A DNA stretch of 64,000 nucleotides from an uncultured Faecalibacterium sp. (GCA_934525735.1 CAKSZM010000001.1:1-64000), one strand, 5' to 3'; shown: positions 1 to 9,097, counted from the stretch's first letter. Made by a program: numbers and translations. The notes: generated from the sequence alone by a model not told the origin.

Positions 1-24
1 GAAAAAGAAAGGCTGAGTACTATT

Positions 25-1611
25 ATGAAGCTGTCTGATATCAAGAACGGCAATCTGTCCGCCGAGTGGGCAGAAAAGGGCTACGAGCTGCCCAAGTTTG
101 ACGTGGAGGCTGTCAAGGCCAAGACCCATGCAGAGCCCACCTGGGTGCACTTCGGCGCAGGCAATATCTTCCGTGCCTTCCCCGCTGCCATCCTGAACGA
201 GGCCCTGAACAGCGGCAAGTATGACCGCGGTGTCATCGTTGCTGAGAGCTTTGACTACGAGATCATCGACAAGGCTTATCAGCCCTACGACAACCTGAGC
301 CTGCTGGTCTGCCTGAAGTCCACCGGCGACATCGAGAAGAAGGTCATCGCTTCCGTGACTGAGAGCCTGAAGGCTGATTACTCCTTCGGCGAGGATTGGG
401 CTCGTCTGGTCGAGATCTTCCAGAACCCCAGCCTGCAGATGATCTCCTTCACCATCACCGAGAAGGGCTACGGCGTTGCTCCTGCTGACCTGGAGCGCGG
501 CCTGACCCCCGTGCTGGCCATGGGCAAGGTCACCGCTCTGCTGTACGAGCGCTTCAAGGCCGGTGCTCTGCCGCTGACCGTTCAGAGCATGGACAACTGC
601 TCTCACAACGGCGACAAGGTCAAGATCGCTGTCCACACCTACGCAGCCAAGTGGGTGGAGCAGGGTCTGGTTCCCGCCGAGTTCCTGGCTTATGTGCAGG
701 ATGAGACCAAGATCACCTTCCCCTGGAGCATGATCGACAAGATCACCCCGCGCCCGGATGCCAAGGTGCAGAAGATGCTGGCCGACGACGGCTTTGAGGA
801 CAACTACACCATCGTCACTGAGAAGCACACCTTTACTGCTCCCTTCGTCAACGCTGAGGAGACCCAGTATCTGTGCATCGAGGACAACTACACCAACGGC
901 CGTCCTCCGCTGGAGCTGGGCGGTGTGCTGTACTGCGACCGCGAGACCGTTGACAAGATCGAGAAGATGAAGGTCTGCACCTGCCTGAACCCGCTGCACA
1001 CTGCCATGTCCATTTACGGCTGCATGCTGGGCTACACCCTCATCTCTGCTGAGATGGCAGACGAGGATCTGCGCTCCTTCATCCAGAAGATCGGCTACAT
1101 CGAGGCAATGCCCGTGGTCGTTGACCCCGGCGTGCTGAACCCCTACGAGTTTATCGGCGCTGTCATCAACCGCCGCCTGCCCAACCCCTTCATGCCCGAC
1201 GCTCCTCAGCGTATCGCAACCGATACCTCTCAGAAGCTGCCCATCCGCTTCGGCGAGACCATCAAGGCCTACGAGGCACGCGGTCTGGACAAGAGCAATC
1301 TGGTGTTGATCCCGCTGGTGCTGGCAGGCTATGCCCGCTACCTGAAGGGCATCGATGACAACGGCCAGCCCTTCGAGATCTCTCCCGATCCGCTGCTGGC
1401 TGAGCTGCAGGCCATCGTCAATCCGCTGGAAGTCAAGGAAGGCGAGCAGGACTTCAGCTGCCTGAAGGCTCTGTACAGCCGTACCGACGTGTTCGGTGTG
1501 GATCTGTATGCTGTCGGTCTGGGCGAGCAGATCGAGGGCATGGTCAAGGAGCTGTACGCAGGCCCCGGCGCTGTGCGCAAGACCCTGCACAAGTACACTC
1601 TGGCCCGCTAA
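25..1611 (+). CDS. Mannitol dehydrogenase family oxidoreductase (fructuronate reductase-like)
   Basis: A 528-residue NAD(P)-dependent polyol/uronate dehydrogenase of the long-chain mannitol dehydrogenase family. An N-terminal Rossmann motif (VHFGAGNIFRA, near residue 41) and the family signature SMDNCSHNGDK (near residue 190) are both present, followed by the helical C-terminal domain. The family includes mannitol 2-dehydrogenase, altronate oxidoreductase and fructuronate reductase (UxuB). It is longer than E. coli UxuB (about 486), as is usual in Clostridia. The ATG at 25 follows a GAAAGG ribosome site. A TRAP transporter and its regulators lie downstream, which makes a hexuronate substrate plausible, but the exact substrate cannot be read from sequence. 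Confidence 0.85.
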   Translation: MKLSDIKNGNLSAEWAEKGYELPKFDVEAVKAKTHAEPTWVHFGAGNIFRAFPAAILNEALNSGKYDRGVIVAESFDYEIIDKAYQPYDNLSLLVCLKSTGDIEKKVIASVTESLKADYSFGEDWARLVEIFQNPSLQMISFTITEKGYGVAPADLERGLTPVLAMGKVTALLYERFKAGALPLTVQSMDNCSHNGDKVKIAVHTYAAKWVEQGLVPAEFLAYVQDETKITFPWSMIDKITPRPDAKVQKMLADDGFEDNYTIVTEKHTFTAPFVNAEETQYLCIEDNYTNGRPPLELGGVLYCDRETVDKIEKMKVCTCLNPLHTAMSIYGCMLGYTLISAEMADEDLRSFIQKIGYIEAMPVVVDPGVLNPYEFIGAVINRRLPNPFMPDAPQRIATDTSQKLPIRFGETIKAYEARGLDKSNLVLIPLVLAGYARYLKGIDDNGQPFEISPDPLLAELQAIVNPLEVKEGEQDFSCLKALYSRTDVFGVDLYAVGLGEQIEGMVKELYAGPGAVRKTLHKYTLAR

Positions 1612-1636
1612 AACTCAACAACGATATTCCCGCCTC

Positions 1637-1675
1637 CCGCGCTGCGCTTTGCTTTGCCGCAGCGCGGTTTTGTTT
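1637..1675 (+). terminator. Rho-independent terminator of the dehydrogenase gene
   Basis: Ten-base perfect stem (CCGCGCTGCG at 1637 pairing with 1658-1667) followed by TTTTGTTTT. Confidence 0.85.
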
Positions 1676-1682
1676 TGCGCAA

Positions 1683-1727
1683 ATAAAAAACTGCCGCTGC
1701 ACAGGTGCTTCCCGTGCGGCGGCAGTT
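1683..1727 (-). terminator. Terminator for the minus-strand membrane protein gene
   Basis: On the minus strand, AAACTGCCGCCGCAC pairs with GTGCAGCGGCAGTTT around a short loop and runs into TTTTTTATTT. Together with the plus-strand hairpin just before it, it separates two convergent genes. Confidence 0.85.
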
Positions 1728-1746
1728 TGCATTTAAGAGATGAGAT

Positions 1747-2277
1747 TTACTTCCGGCAGTCGTGCAGCTTTTCAGCGGGCATTTTTTCGTTCAGAAACTT
1801 CCACACGGCTTCGGTGCGGTCGTTCAGCAAAAACGCTTTGCCTTTTTCGACATACAGATACACAGAATCCGGCAGGCGGTAAGCGCAGTAAATGCTTTCC
1901 CAGCTGTGGCGCTCGGTAGGCTCGGCCTTGTCCTGCTTGCCAACCATCCAGACGGCTGCGCCTTCGTCGCTCAGCTCGGTGCGGTAAAACGGGCGGGGCA
2001 GATGCATCTTTTTCACCTGCTGGTTCAGGCTGTAGAAATACATGCCGAAGTAAGTAGCGGGCAGACCGATGGCTACAATGGCCAGCACGGCGCACAGAAG
2101 CCCGGCACCCTGCCGCTTGCCGATCTGAGAAAGGCATACACCGGAAAACGCCAGCATGATCGCGGCAAAAACAGCCGGGCGCACCCATGCTTTGTTATGG
2201 CGGAACACATCGAACACAGCAAAATTGCGGAAGCCCTGCTCGTCCATCGTGGTGGAAACAGAGATCGTCTGGGACAT
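1747..2277 (-). CDS. YcxB-like two-helix membrane protein
   Basis: A 176-residue protein with two hydrophobic helices (about residues 35-52 and 60-82) and a C-terminal domain that ends in a W..IY.AYRL...YLYVEKG.AFLLNDR pattern, typical of the YcxB-like family. Function is not established for this family. The start at 2277 is chosen over the longer upstream frame because GGAGGCGAC lies directly in front of it. A minus-strand promoter (TTGCCT, 17 bases, TACGAT) sits at 2306-2334. Transcribed alone, divergent from the sensor kinase gene. Confidence 0.7.
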   Translation of the reverse strand: MSQTISVSTTMDEQGFRNFAVFDVFRHNKAWVRPAVFAAIMLAFSGVCLSQIGKRQGAGLLCAVLAIVAIGLPATYFGMYFYSLNQQVKKMHLPRPFYRTELSDEGAAVWMVGKQDKAEPTERHSWESIYCAYRLPDSVYLYVEKGKAFLLNDRTEAVWKFLNEKMPAEKLHDCRK

Positions 2278-2305
2278 AAAGTCGCCTCCTTCAGTATTTA
2301 TAGGA

Positions 2306-2334
2306 ATCGTATCACATTTGTGCCGGTCAGGCAA
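2306..2334 (-). promoter_or_regulatory. Promoter of the YcxB-like gene
   Basis: Minus strand TTGCCT (2334-2329), 17-base spacer, TACGAT (2311-2306). Confidence 0.6.
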
Positions 2335-2343
2335 GTGTTAATC

Positions 2344-2373
2344 TTGCAAATACAACGCAAACCGTGTTAGAAT
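2344..2373 (+). promoter_or_regulatory. Promoter of the sensor kinase operon
   Basis: TTGCAA at 2344, 18-base spacer, TAGAAT at 2368, with an upstream TG giving an extended -10. It overlaps the intergenic space of the divergent gene pair. Confidence 0.6.
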
Positions 2374-2403
2374 AAGATATTATGATGCGAAAGGGGCGGG
2401 GAA

Positions 2404-3927
2404 ATGGAAAAACGAAAACTGCAGATCACCCTCAAGCAGCGCATCGGCCTGTGTCTGGCGGCGTTCTTTGCGGCGCTTGCGATGCAGATCGCCCTCAACG
2501 GGTATCAGGCCCGGGCAGTGCAGGCGGTGCAGGACGAGCAGATGGGCAGCTTCAACGCCATCAGCCGGTTTCAGGGCGGTGTGGAAAGCTCCATTTCCGC
2601 GCTGGAGGATTACCGCTGGGAGAACAGCGAGAGCGAAGAAATCATCGCCCGACTGCAGTCGTCGGTCTCGGTCTGCAACGCGTGGCTCTGGCGCATCGGC
2701 ACCAGCCTGAACAGTCTGGATAACGTCAGCGACCAGCAGCGGGTGCTGTACGGCGCGGTTGAGACCACCTACCAGACCTATACCGCTCTGCTGGAAGAAC
2801 TGGAAGAAGACCTGCACGGCGGCAACGATACCGAGGCATCCAAACTGTATTACGCAAAGGCCGCTCCCTGCGGTGAATACCTGCGGCAGTACACCCTGCA
2901 ATTGCTCGAGACGGCCATTCTGGACGCCCAGACCACCTATACTGTGATTTCCGATCTGAGCGAGCGCATCCAGCTGCTGCAGACGGTGGTGGTGGCGCTC
3001 TGCGTGGGGCTGGGCTGCATCACGGCCATGATGGTCATGCGCCTTCTGACGCCGGTGCAGCAGATGATCGCCGCATCCCGTGCGATCGGCCGCAGCGAGT
3101 TCGATACGCCGGATATTTCCATGCCTAAACAGCCGGAGATCGCCCAGCTGGCGGAGTCCTTCAATATCATGAAGCATTCCATGGCACAGCAGGTGACGAC
3201 CCTGCAGGAGAAAAACGAGATCGAGCGGGAACTTCACCGCGAAAAGACGCAGGCGCTGGAACTGCAGAACCGCATGGAACGCAGCCGCCTGCAGCAGCTG
3301 CGCAGCCAGATCGACCCGCATTTCCTGTTCAACACCCTCAACGTCATCCAGCAGACAGCCGGGGTGGAAAAAGGCTACCGCACCCAGGCGCTTATCGTGG
3401 CGCTTTCGCATCTGCTGCGCTACAGCCTGATGAGCAACGACGAGCAGGTGCCTCTCTCGCGGGAGGTGCGCATCGTGGACGAATATTACTCCATCTATCA
3501 TGTCCGCTTCGGCGACCGGGTGTGCATGCAGTGGCGCTTCTCGGATTCGCTGGATCTGACCGAAACGATGGTGCCGTCCTTTATTTTGCAGCCTATCGTG
3601 GAAAATGCGTTCAAGCACGGCATCTGCCCCAAAGAAGAGGGCGGCGTGGTGCGCATCCGCATCAGCCCCCTGCGGGAGAAAGGCCTGCTGTGCATCCGTG
3701 TGACGGACAACGGCATGGGCATCCAGCCGGAGCAGCTGGCGCAGCTGCGCACAGCCCTGAGCCAGCCGGGAGAGCGCTGGGAACACATCGGCATCTATAA
3801 TGTTGCGGCACGCCTTCGTCTGCTGGACGGGCGCAGCCGTATTGAGATCCGCTCCCGCCCAGGGCGGGGAACTGCAGTGGCGCTGTATCTGCCGCTGATC
3901 GAGAACGAGGAGGAGTTTGAGGAATGA
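2404..3927 (+). CDS. Sensor histidine kinase, LytS/YesM type
   Basis: A 507-residue membrane kinase. Helix 1 is near residues 17-32 and helix 2 near 190-212. Between them lies an all-helical extracytoplasmic sensor region of about 155 residues. A HAMP-like linker and coiled coil follow, then the His_kinase domain with the phospho-acceptor in RSQIDPHFLFNTLN (His306). The ATP-binding domain has ENAFKHG (near residue 400), DNGMG and GRGTA boxes. YesM-type kinases pair with AraC-type regulators, and that is the next gene, overlapping by four bases. The operon also holds a TRAP binding lipoprotein, which suggests ligand sensing through a binding protein. Confidence 0.9.
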   Translation: MEKRKLQITLKQRIGLCLAAFFAALAMQIALNGYQARAVQAVQDEQMGSFNAISRFQGGVESSISALEDYRWENSESEEIIARLQSSVSVCNAWLWRIGTSLNSLDNVSDQQRVLYGAVETTYQTYTALLEELEEDLHGGNDTEASKLYYAKAAPCGEYLRQYTLQLLETAILDAQTTYTVISDLSERIQLLQTVVVALCVGLGCITAMMVMRLLTPVQQMIAASRAIGRSEFDTPDISMPKQPEIAQLAESFNIMKHSMAQQVTTLQEKNEIERELHREKTQALELQNRMERSRLQQLRSQIDPHFLFNTLNVIQQTAGVEKGYRTQALIVALSHLLRYSLMSNDEQVPLSREVRIVDEYYSIYHVRFGDRVCMQWRFSDSLDLTETMVPSFILQPIVENAFKHGICPKEEGGVVRIRISPLREKGLLCIRVTDNGMGIQPEQLAQLRTALSQPGERWEHIGIYNVAARLRLLDGRSRIEIRSRPGRGTAVALYLPLIENEEEFEE

Positions 3928-4727
3928 TTCATCTGTTGATCGCGGATGACGAAGCACTGGAGCGGGAGACTCTGGCGCAGATCGTGGCCCGCCGCTTTGA
4001 GCACGAAGTGGTGATCGAGACAGCGGAAAACGGCCGCAAGGCAGCCGATACGGCAGTGCTCTGGGGGGCGGACCTGATCCTGATGGACATCGAAATGCCC
4101 GGAATGAACGGTCTGGACGCTGCCCGCGCCATTCTGGAGCAGCGTCCGGAGTGCAAGGTGATCTTCGTCACGGCCTACAGCCTGTTCCAGTATGCCCACG
4201 AGGCCATGCATCTGGGCGCCTGCGACTATCTGCTCAAACCGGTGGACCCGGACGAGACGGAAGCTTCCATCCGCAAAGCGATCCGCCAGATCGAAGCGGG
4301 CCGCCGTCTGGCCGAGCTGGCCCCGGTGCAGCAGGAGCCGGAAACCGACTCCGACGCTGCCGGAGAAGGGGAGAATGACCGCAATGCGCTGGTCATGGCC
4401 CATGTGCGCCGGTACATGGAGGACAATTACATGTTCGACCTCTCGCTGGACAGCGTGAGCGAGATCCTGCACATCAGCCCGGCGTACCTCTCGGCTCAGT
4501 TCAAGAAATATCAGAAGACCAACTTCCTCGACTGCCTTACCGAGCTGCGCATCAACGCCGCCAAAGAGCTGCTGGCCGATCCGTTCCGCTCGGCGGCAGA
4601 AGTGGCGTCCATGGTGGGGTACGAGGATTCCAGCTACTTTGCCCGGGCCTTCAAAAGGCGCACCGGCATGACCCCGACTCAGTACCGGAAAGAAGCAGCC
4701 CGCACTGCACGGGAGGTGCATCCGTGA
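3924..4727 (+). CDS. AraC-type response regulator (YesN-like)
   Basis: A 267-residue regulator. It has an N-terminal receiver domain with the acidic pocket (LIADDEALE), phospho-acceptor Asp55 in DLILMDIEMPGMNG and the conserved Lys in YLLKPVDP. A linker follows, then two AraC helix-turn-helix motifs (LDSVSEILHISPAYLSAQFKK; AEVASMVGYEDSSYFARAFK). Its start overlaps the kinase stop (ATGA) and its own stop overlaps the start of the next gene, so the three genes are translationally coupled. The likely target is the adjacent TRAP transporter operon at 5.9-9.0 kb (inference). Confidence 0.92.
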   Translation: MIHLLIADDEALERETLAQIVARRFEHEVVIETAENGRKAADTAVLWGADLILMDIEMPGMNGLDAARAILEQRPECKVIFVTAYSLFQYAHEAMHLGACDYLLKPVDPDETEASIRKAIRQIEAGRRLAELAPVQQEPETDSDAAGEGENDRNALVMAHVRRYMEDNYMFDLSLDSVSEILHISPAYLSAQFKKYQKTNFLDCLTELRINAAKELLADPFRSAAEVASMVGYEDSSYFARAFKRRTGMTPTQYRKEAARTAREVHP

Positions 4728-5734
4728 CCCGCCGCCAGATGCTCACCGCCCTGTTCGGTGCGGCGGTGCTGGCGCTGCCGGTTTCCGGCTGCGGCCATCA
4801 GCCGGTACAGGACGAACCGGGCGCGGAGCTGATTTTGCGCTACGCCGAGAACCAGCCGGAAGATTACCCCACCACGCAGGCGGCGCTCTCCTTTGCGGAC
4901 CTTGTGGCGCAGCGCACCGGCGGCAGGGTGAAGATCCTTGTTTACAGCGGGGGAGAACTTGGCGCAGAGCAGAGCGTCATTCAGCAGATGCAGTTCGGCG
5001 GCATCGATTTTTCCCGCGTGTCGCTCAGCCAATTGGCAGAATATGAGCCTGCCCTGAGCGTGCTGCAGCTGCCCTATCTTTATAAAGATGCCGATCAGAT
5101 GTGGCGGGTGCTGGACGGGCAGGTAGGCAACGAATTTCTCTCTATGCTGGGTTCTCTGCAGCTGAAGGGCCTTTCGTGGTTCGACGCCGGTGTGCGCAGT
5201 TTCTACACCCGGGAAAAGGTCACCTGCCTTGCCGACCTGCAGGGCCTGACCCTGCGCGTGCAGGAGTCCGACCTGATGGGCGAGATGATCACCGACCTTG
5301 GCGCAAAGCCGGTACAGGTGGTGTACAGCAAGGTGTATGCCGCACTGCACAACGGCGAGATCGACGGGGCAGAGAACAACTGGCCCAGCTACGAAGCCAT
5401 GGGCCACTATGAGGTGGCGCCTTATTTTCTGAAAGACGAGCACACCCGCGTGCCGGAGGTGCAGCTGGCCAGCCCTGCCGCCATGCAGAAGCTTTCGGCG
5501 CTGGACGAGCGCTTCCCGGAGATCGTCCGGGAGTGTGCCCGGGAAAGTGCAAAGGTGGAACGCCGGCTCTGGGCCGAACGGGAAGCTGAGTCGGAACAGA
5601 GCATGCGGGAGGCCGGCATCGTGGTGACCGAGCTGGACGAAGCCGAAAAGGCAAAGTTCCGCGCTGCGGTACAGCCGATGTATGACCTGTTCGGCGAGCA
5701 GGCCGAGCTGATTGCACGGATCCAGGAAGCATGA
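4724..5734 (+). CDS. TRAP-type binding lipoprotein (DctP family), co-transcribed with the two-component system
   Basis: A 336-residue DctP-family extracytoplasmic binding protein. The signal peptide ends in a lipobox (VSGC, Cys near 24) and carries twin arginines (TRRQML). The mature part has DctP hallmarks: GELGAEQSVIQQMQ, LPYLYKDADQMWRVLDG, the arginine-containing LRVQESDLM and a GEIDGAENNW motif. The GTG start overlaps the regulator stop (GTGA). Because it is coupled to the kinase and regulator and not to permeases, it may serve as a sensory receptor for the kinase as well as, or instead of, an uptake protein (inference). Confidence 0.9.
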   Translation: MTRRQMLTALFGAAVLALPVSGCGHQPVQDEPGAELILRYAENQPEDYPTTQAALSFADLVAQRTGGRVKILVYSGGELGAEQSVIQQMQFGGIDFSRVSLSQLAEYEPALSVLQLPYLYKDADQMWRVLDGQVGNEFLSMLGSLQLKGLSWFDAGVRSFYTREKVTCLADLQGLTLRVQESDLMGEMITDLGAKPVQVVYSKVYAALHNGEIDGAENNWPSYEAMGHYEVAPYFLKDEHTRVPEVQLASPAAMQKLSALDERFPEIVRECARESAKVERRLWAEREAESEQSMREAGIVVTELDEAEKAKFRAAVQPMYDLFGEQAELIARIQEA

Positions 5735-5851
5735 AACGGGATGTATCCAACTGATAGGATAATCTGCACAAACAAAATTGTAAATCGTTGTGAATCTTCA
5801 CAAAAGAAATCCTGACTTTCTTTCAAAAAACAGGACATTTTTTGAAATGGC

Positions 5852-5880
5852 TTGTTTCTTTGCTGAAAATTTGCTAAAGT
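5852..5880 (+). promoter_or_regulatory. Promoter of the TRAP transporter operon
   Basis: TTGTTT at 5852, 17-base spacer, TAAAGT at 5875 with TGC before it (extended -10). The following 5' leader is about 65 bases and ends in the strong AAGGAGGAG ribosome site. Confidence 0.5.
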
Positions 5881-5953
5881 GTGTACAGTTGATGAACAGC
5901 ATACGGGCCCTGTGCAGGCCGGGCTGTTCCGAATTTCAAGGAGGAGATTTACA

Positions 5954-7045
5954 ATGAAAAAGATTTCTCGTCGCAGCTTCCTGGCAGTCGCCGGTGCAGC
6001 TACCGCTGCTGTTGCTCTGACCGCATGTGGCGGTTCCAGCAGCTCCACCGCTGCTTCCACTTCCACCGCAGCTTCTTCTGTTGCTTCCACCGCTGCCGGT
6101 GATGCCGCTGCTGCTGCAAACGATCCCAAGGTGACTCTGGTCTACGCCGAGGTCAACCCGCTGGATACCATCGTCGGCCAGACCGGTTCTCACTTCAAGG
6201 AGAAGGTCGAAGAGCTGACCGGCGGTTCCGTCGTCATCGACGTGCAGGCTTCCGGCGTTCTGGGTTCTGAGAACGACGTTCTGGACGCTATTCTGGGCGG
6301 CTCTACCTCCATCGATATCAGCCGTATCTCCGCTTTCGCTCTGACCAGCTACGGCTGCAATAAGTCCAAGCTGCTGAGCATCCCCTTCACCTTCGAGAAC
6401 CGTGCACACTTCTGGAACTTCGCCAACAGCGATCTGGCACCTGAGTTCCTGAACGAGCCTCAGGAACTGGGCCTGCCCGTTCGCGGCCTGTTCTACGGCG
6501 AAGAGGGCTTCCGTCACTTCTTCACGGTCAACCCTGTTGCAGGTATCGAGGACTTCAAGGGCCTGAAGCTGCGTGTGTCCAACGACCCCGTCATGAACGG
6601 CATGGTCGAGGGTCTGGGCGCTTCTCCCACGGTCGTTTCCTTCGGCGAGCTGTACAGCGCACTGCAGACCGGCGTTGTTGATGGTGCCGAGCAGCCCATC
6701 GCAAACTACAAGTCCAACGCATTCCCCGAGGTTGCTAACAACCTGATCTTGGACGGCCACACTCTGGGCGCTGTGCAGGCTGTCATCACCGACAATGCAT
6801 GGAACAAGCTGACCGAGAATCAGCAGGCTGCCATCATGGAGGCTGCTTCTGATACCCAGAAGTTCAATGCTGACCTGTCTGAGACCGAGGAGAACAAGGT
6901 TCTGGATGATCTGCGTAGCTCTGGCTGCAATGTTGTCGATGTTGACGACAAGGCACCCTGGCAGGAGGCTTGCTCCAAGGTCATCAGCGAGAACACCTCC
7001 GATCAGGCTGAGCTGTATCAGCAGCTGCTGGACATGAAGGCATAA
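5954..7045 (+). CDS. TRAP transporter substrate-binding lipoprotein (DctP family)
   Basis: A 363-residue solute-binding protein. The signal has both a twin-arginine-like SRRSFL motif and a lipobox LTAC, followed by a Ser/Ala/Thr-rich linker (to about residue 55) and the DctP fold. Family motifs include the substrate-carboxylate arginine region LKLRVSNDPVMNGM and GVVDGAEQPIANY. The start at 5954 is fixed by AAGGAGGAG; the frame opens earlier without a ribosome site. It binds a carboxylated solute outside the membrane and hands it to the DctQ/DctM permease encoded next. A strong hairpin between this gene and the permeases suggests that the binding protein is made in excess. Confidence 0.93.
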   Translation: MKKISRRSFLAVAGAATAAVALTACGGSSSSTAASTSTAASSVASTAAGDAAAAANDPKVTLVYAEVNPLDTIVGQTGSHFKEKVEELTGGSVVIDVQASGVLGSENDVLDAILGGSTSIDISRISAFALTSYGCNKSKLLSIPFTFENRAHFWNFANSDLAPEFLNEPQELGLPVRGLFYGEEGFRHFFTVNPVAGIEDFKGLKLRVSNDPVMNGMVEGLGASPTVVSFGELYSALQTGVVDGAEQPIANYKSNAFPEVANNLILDGHTLGAVQAVITDNAWNKLTENQQAAIMEAASDTQKFNADLSETEENKVLDDLRSSGCNVVDVDDKAPWQEACSKVISENTSDQAELYQQLLDMKA

Positions 7046-7080
7046 TTTTAAAAGCCGTTTCATTCTGAAGTAATACATAG

Positions 7081-7128
7081 CCCGGCGGGGGACTACGGGA
7101 ATACGCCCGCAGACCCGCCGGGTTTTTA
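7081..7128 (+). terminator. Hairpin between TRAP binding protein and permease genes
   Basis: CCCGGCGGG at 7081 pairs with CCCGCCGGG at 7114, followed by TTTTTA. It lies inside the operon, so it probably acts as a partial terminator and 3'-end stabiliser for the upstream message. Confidence 0.8.
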
Positions 7129-7143
7129 TATGGAGGAACTCAT

Positions 7144-7665
7144 ATGCCGAAAATCTTTACCACTCTGGATAAGATCAAACCGGCGTACGACATCACCTAC
7201 AAAGTGGTGCTGTTTATCTGCAAGATCCTGCTGATCGCAGATATCCTCATCACCACCATGTCGGTCATTGGCCGTTACGTCCCGTTTATCCCGGACCCCG
7301 CCTGGTCGGAAGAAGTCGTGCTGACCTGCATGAGCTATATGGCCGTGCTGAGCGCAGCTCTGGCCATCCGCCGCGGCGCACACATCCGCATGACCGCATT
7401 TGATATCTATCTGCCCAAGGCTGTTGTCAAGGGTCTGGACATTCTGGCCGATGTGGCCGTGATGGTCCTGGGTGTCATCATGCTGGTGGTGGGCTGGAAC
7501 TACGCCACCACTCTGGGCGGCCGCGGTACCTACGTGTCCATGCCCTGGCTGAGCCGCTTCTGGATGTACTTCCCGGTGCCTCTGGCCGGTGTGGCCATGA
7601 TCATCTTCGAGATCGAGGCCCTGTACAACCACATCAAGAGCTTTTTTGTAAAGGAGGAAGTGTAA
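7144..7665 (+). CDS. TRAP transporter small permease (DctQ family)
   Basis: A 173-residue protein with four membrane helices, the usual size and layout of DctQ. It forms the small membrane subunit that complexes with DctM and the binding protein for sodium-driven uptake. Helices are near residues 18-40, 55-75, 95-118 and 135-160. Ribosome site GGAGG lies seven bases before the ATG. The next gene begins one base after the stop codon, with its own AAGGAGG inside this gene. Confidence 0.9.
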   Translation: MPKIFTTLDKIKPAYDITYKVVLFICKILLIADILITTMSVIGRYVPFIPDPAWSEEVVLTCMSYMAVLSAALAIRRGAHIRMTAFDIYLPKAVVKGLDILADVAVMVLGVIMLVVGWNYATTLGGRGTYVSMPWLSRFWMYFPVPLAGVAMIIFEIEALYNHIKSFFVKEEV

Positions 7666-7666
7666 T

Positions 7667-9007
7667 ATGACAGTTCAGACACTGGCAATCATTGTCCTTC
7701 TTGTCAGCTTCTTTGTAATGATCTTCCTGCGTTTCCCCATTGCATATGCCGTCGGTCTGTCCAGCGTGCTGTGCATGCTGGTGCAGGGTCAGGCACTGAC
7801 CGATGTCTGCCGCCTGATGGTCAAGGGCATCTCTTCTTTCAGTTTGATGGCTGTGCCGTTCTTCATCACCATGGGCGTGCTCATGGGCTCCGGCGGCATC
7901 TCCGAAAAGCTGATCGCTCTGGCAAACGCCTGCGTCGGCTGGATGCGCGGCGGCATGGCAATGGTCAACATCGTTGCATCTTACTTCTTCGGCGGCATTT
8001 CCGGTTCTGCTTCGGCTGATACCGCTTCCATCGGCTCCATCATGATCCCCATGATGGTCGATCAGGGTTACGACGCCGACTTCTCCACCGCTGTTACCAT
8101 CACTTCTTCCTGCGAGGGCCTGCTGGTTCCCCCGAGCCACAACATGGTCATCTACGCTACCACCGCAGGCGGCATCTCTGTCGGCAGCCTGTTCCTGGCA
8201 GGCTACCTGCCCGGCGCTCTGCTGGCAATCGTCCTGATGGTCGGTTCCTACATCATCTCGGTCAAGGAGAATTACCCCAAGGGTGATCCGTTCAGCATCA
8301 AGGGCTTCGTCAAGCAGCTGGGCACCTCCATCTGGGCACTGGCCGCTGTCATCATCGTCGTGTTCGGCGTTGTCGGCGGTGTGTTCACTGCAACCGAGTC
8401 TGCTGCTATCGCAGTCGTCTACTCTCTGCTGGTCTCCGTCTTCGTCTACAAGGGACTGGATTGGAAGGGCGTCTGGCATGCTCTGGACGAGTGCGTGAAC
8501 ACTCTGTCCATCGTGCTGATCCTGATCGCGACCTCTGCAGTGTTCGGCAACTGCCTGACCATGCTGCACGTGCCGGATCTGGCTGCAAACGCCATCACCA
8601 GCGTGACCGATAACCGCTACATCATCGCTCTGCTGATCGACCTGATCCTGCTGGTTCTGGGCATGATCATGGATATGGCTCCCATCATCCTGATCGCTAC
8701 CCCCATCCTGCTGCCCATCGCAACCTCCATCGGCATCGATCCGATCCAGTTCGGTATCATCGTGGTCCTGAACTGCGGCATCGGCCTGCTGACTCCTCCT
8801 GTCGGTTCCGTGCTGTTCATCGGCTCTGCCGTTGCAAAGCGCCCGATGGAAAAGGTCGTCAAGGCGACCCTGCCGTTCTACCTGTGCATGTTCATTGCAC
8901 TGCTGTTGCTGACCTACGTCCCCGACATCGCTCTGCTGATCCCGAAGCTGGTCGGCGGCTACGTCAGCCCCATCACCAACCCCCTCGGCCCTGTGTTCAT
9001 CCACTGA
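7667..9007 (+). CDS. TRAP transporter large permease (DctM family)
   Basis: A 446-residue transport subunit with about 12 hydrophobic segments, matching the family length. Recognisable DctM stretches are FFITMGVLMGSGGISEKLI, GGISGSASADTASIGSIMIP and GIGLLTPPVGSVLFIG. It is the sodium-coupled transport pore of the TRAP complex and closes the operon. Substrate unknown; the neighbouring fructuronate-reductase-like gene favours a uronate or related organic acid. Confidence 0.93.
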   Translation: MTVQTLAIIVLLVSFFVMIFLRFPIAYAVGLSSVLCMLVQGQALTDVCRLMVKGISSFSLMAVPFFITMGVLMGSGGISEKLIALANACVGWMRGGMAMVNIVASYFFGGISGSASADTASIGSIMIPMMVDQGYDADFSTAVTITSSCEGLLVPPSHNMVIYATTAGGISVGSLFLAGYLPGALLAIVLMVGSYIISVKENYPKGDPFSIKGFVKQLGTSIWALAAVIIVVFGVVGGVFTATESAAIAVVYSLLVSVFVYKGLDWKGVWHALDECVNTLSIVLILIATSAVFGNCLTMLHVPDLAANAITSVTDNRYIIALLIDLILLVLGMIMDMAPIILIATPILLPIATSIGIDPIQFGIIVVLNCGIGLLTPPVGSVLFIGSAVAKRPMEKVVKATLPFYLCMFIALLLLTYVPDIALLIPKLVGGYVSPITNPLGPVFIH

Positions 9008-9037
9008 ACATAGCTGCTGCGGCGTAAAGTAAATCCC

Positions 9038-9073
9038 AAATCCCTCTGCAGGAACCTGCAGGGGGATTTTTTG
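9038..9073 (+). terminator. Terminator of the TRAP operon
   Basis: AAATCCCTCTGCAGG pairs with CCTGCAGGGGGATTT, followed by a T run. Confidence 0.85.
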
Positions 9074-9097
9074 TATGAAAAAACTTTATTTTCCCTC

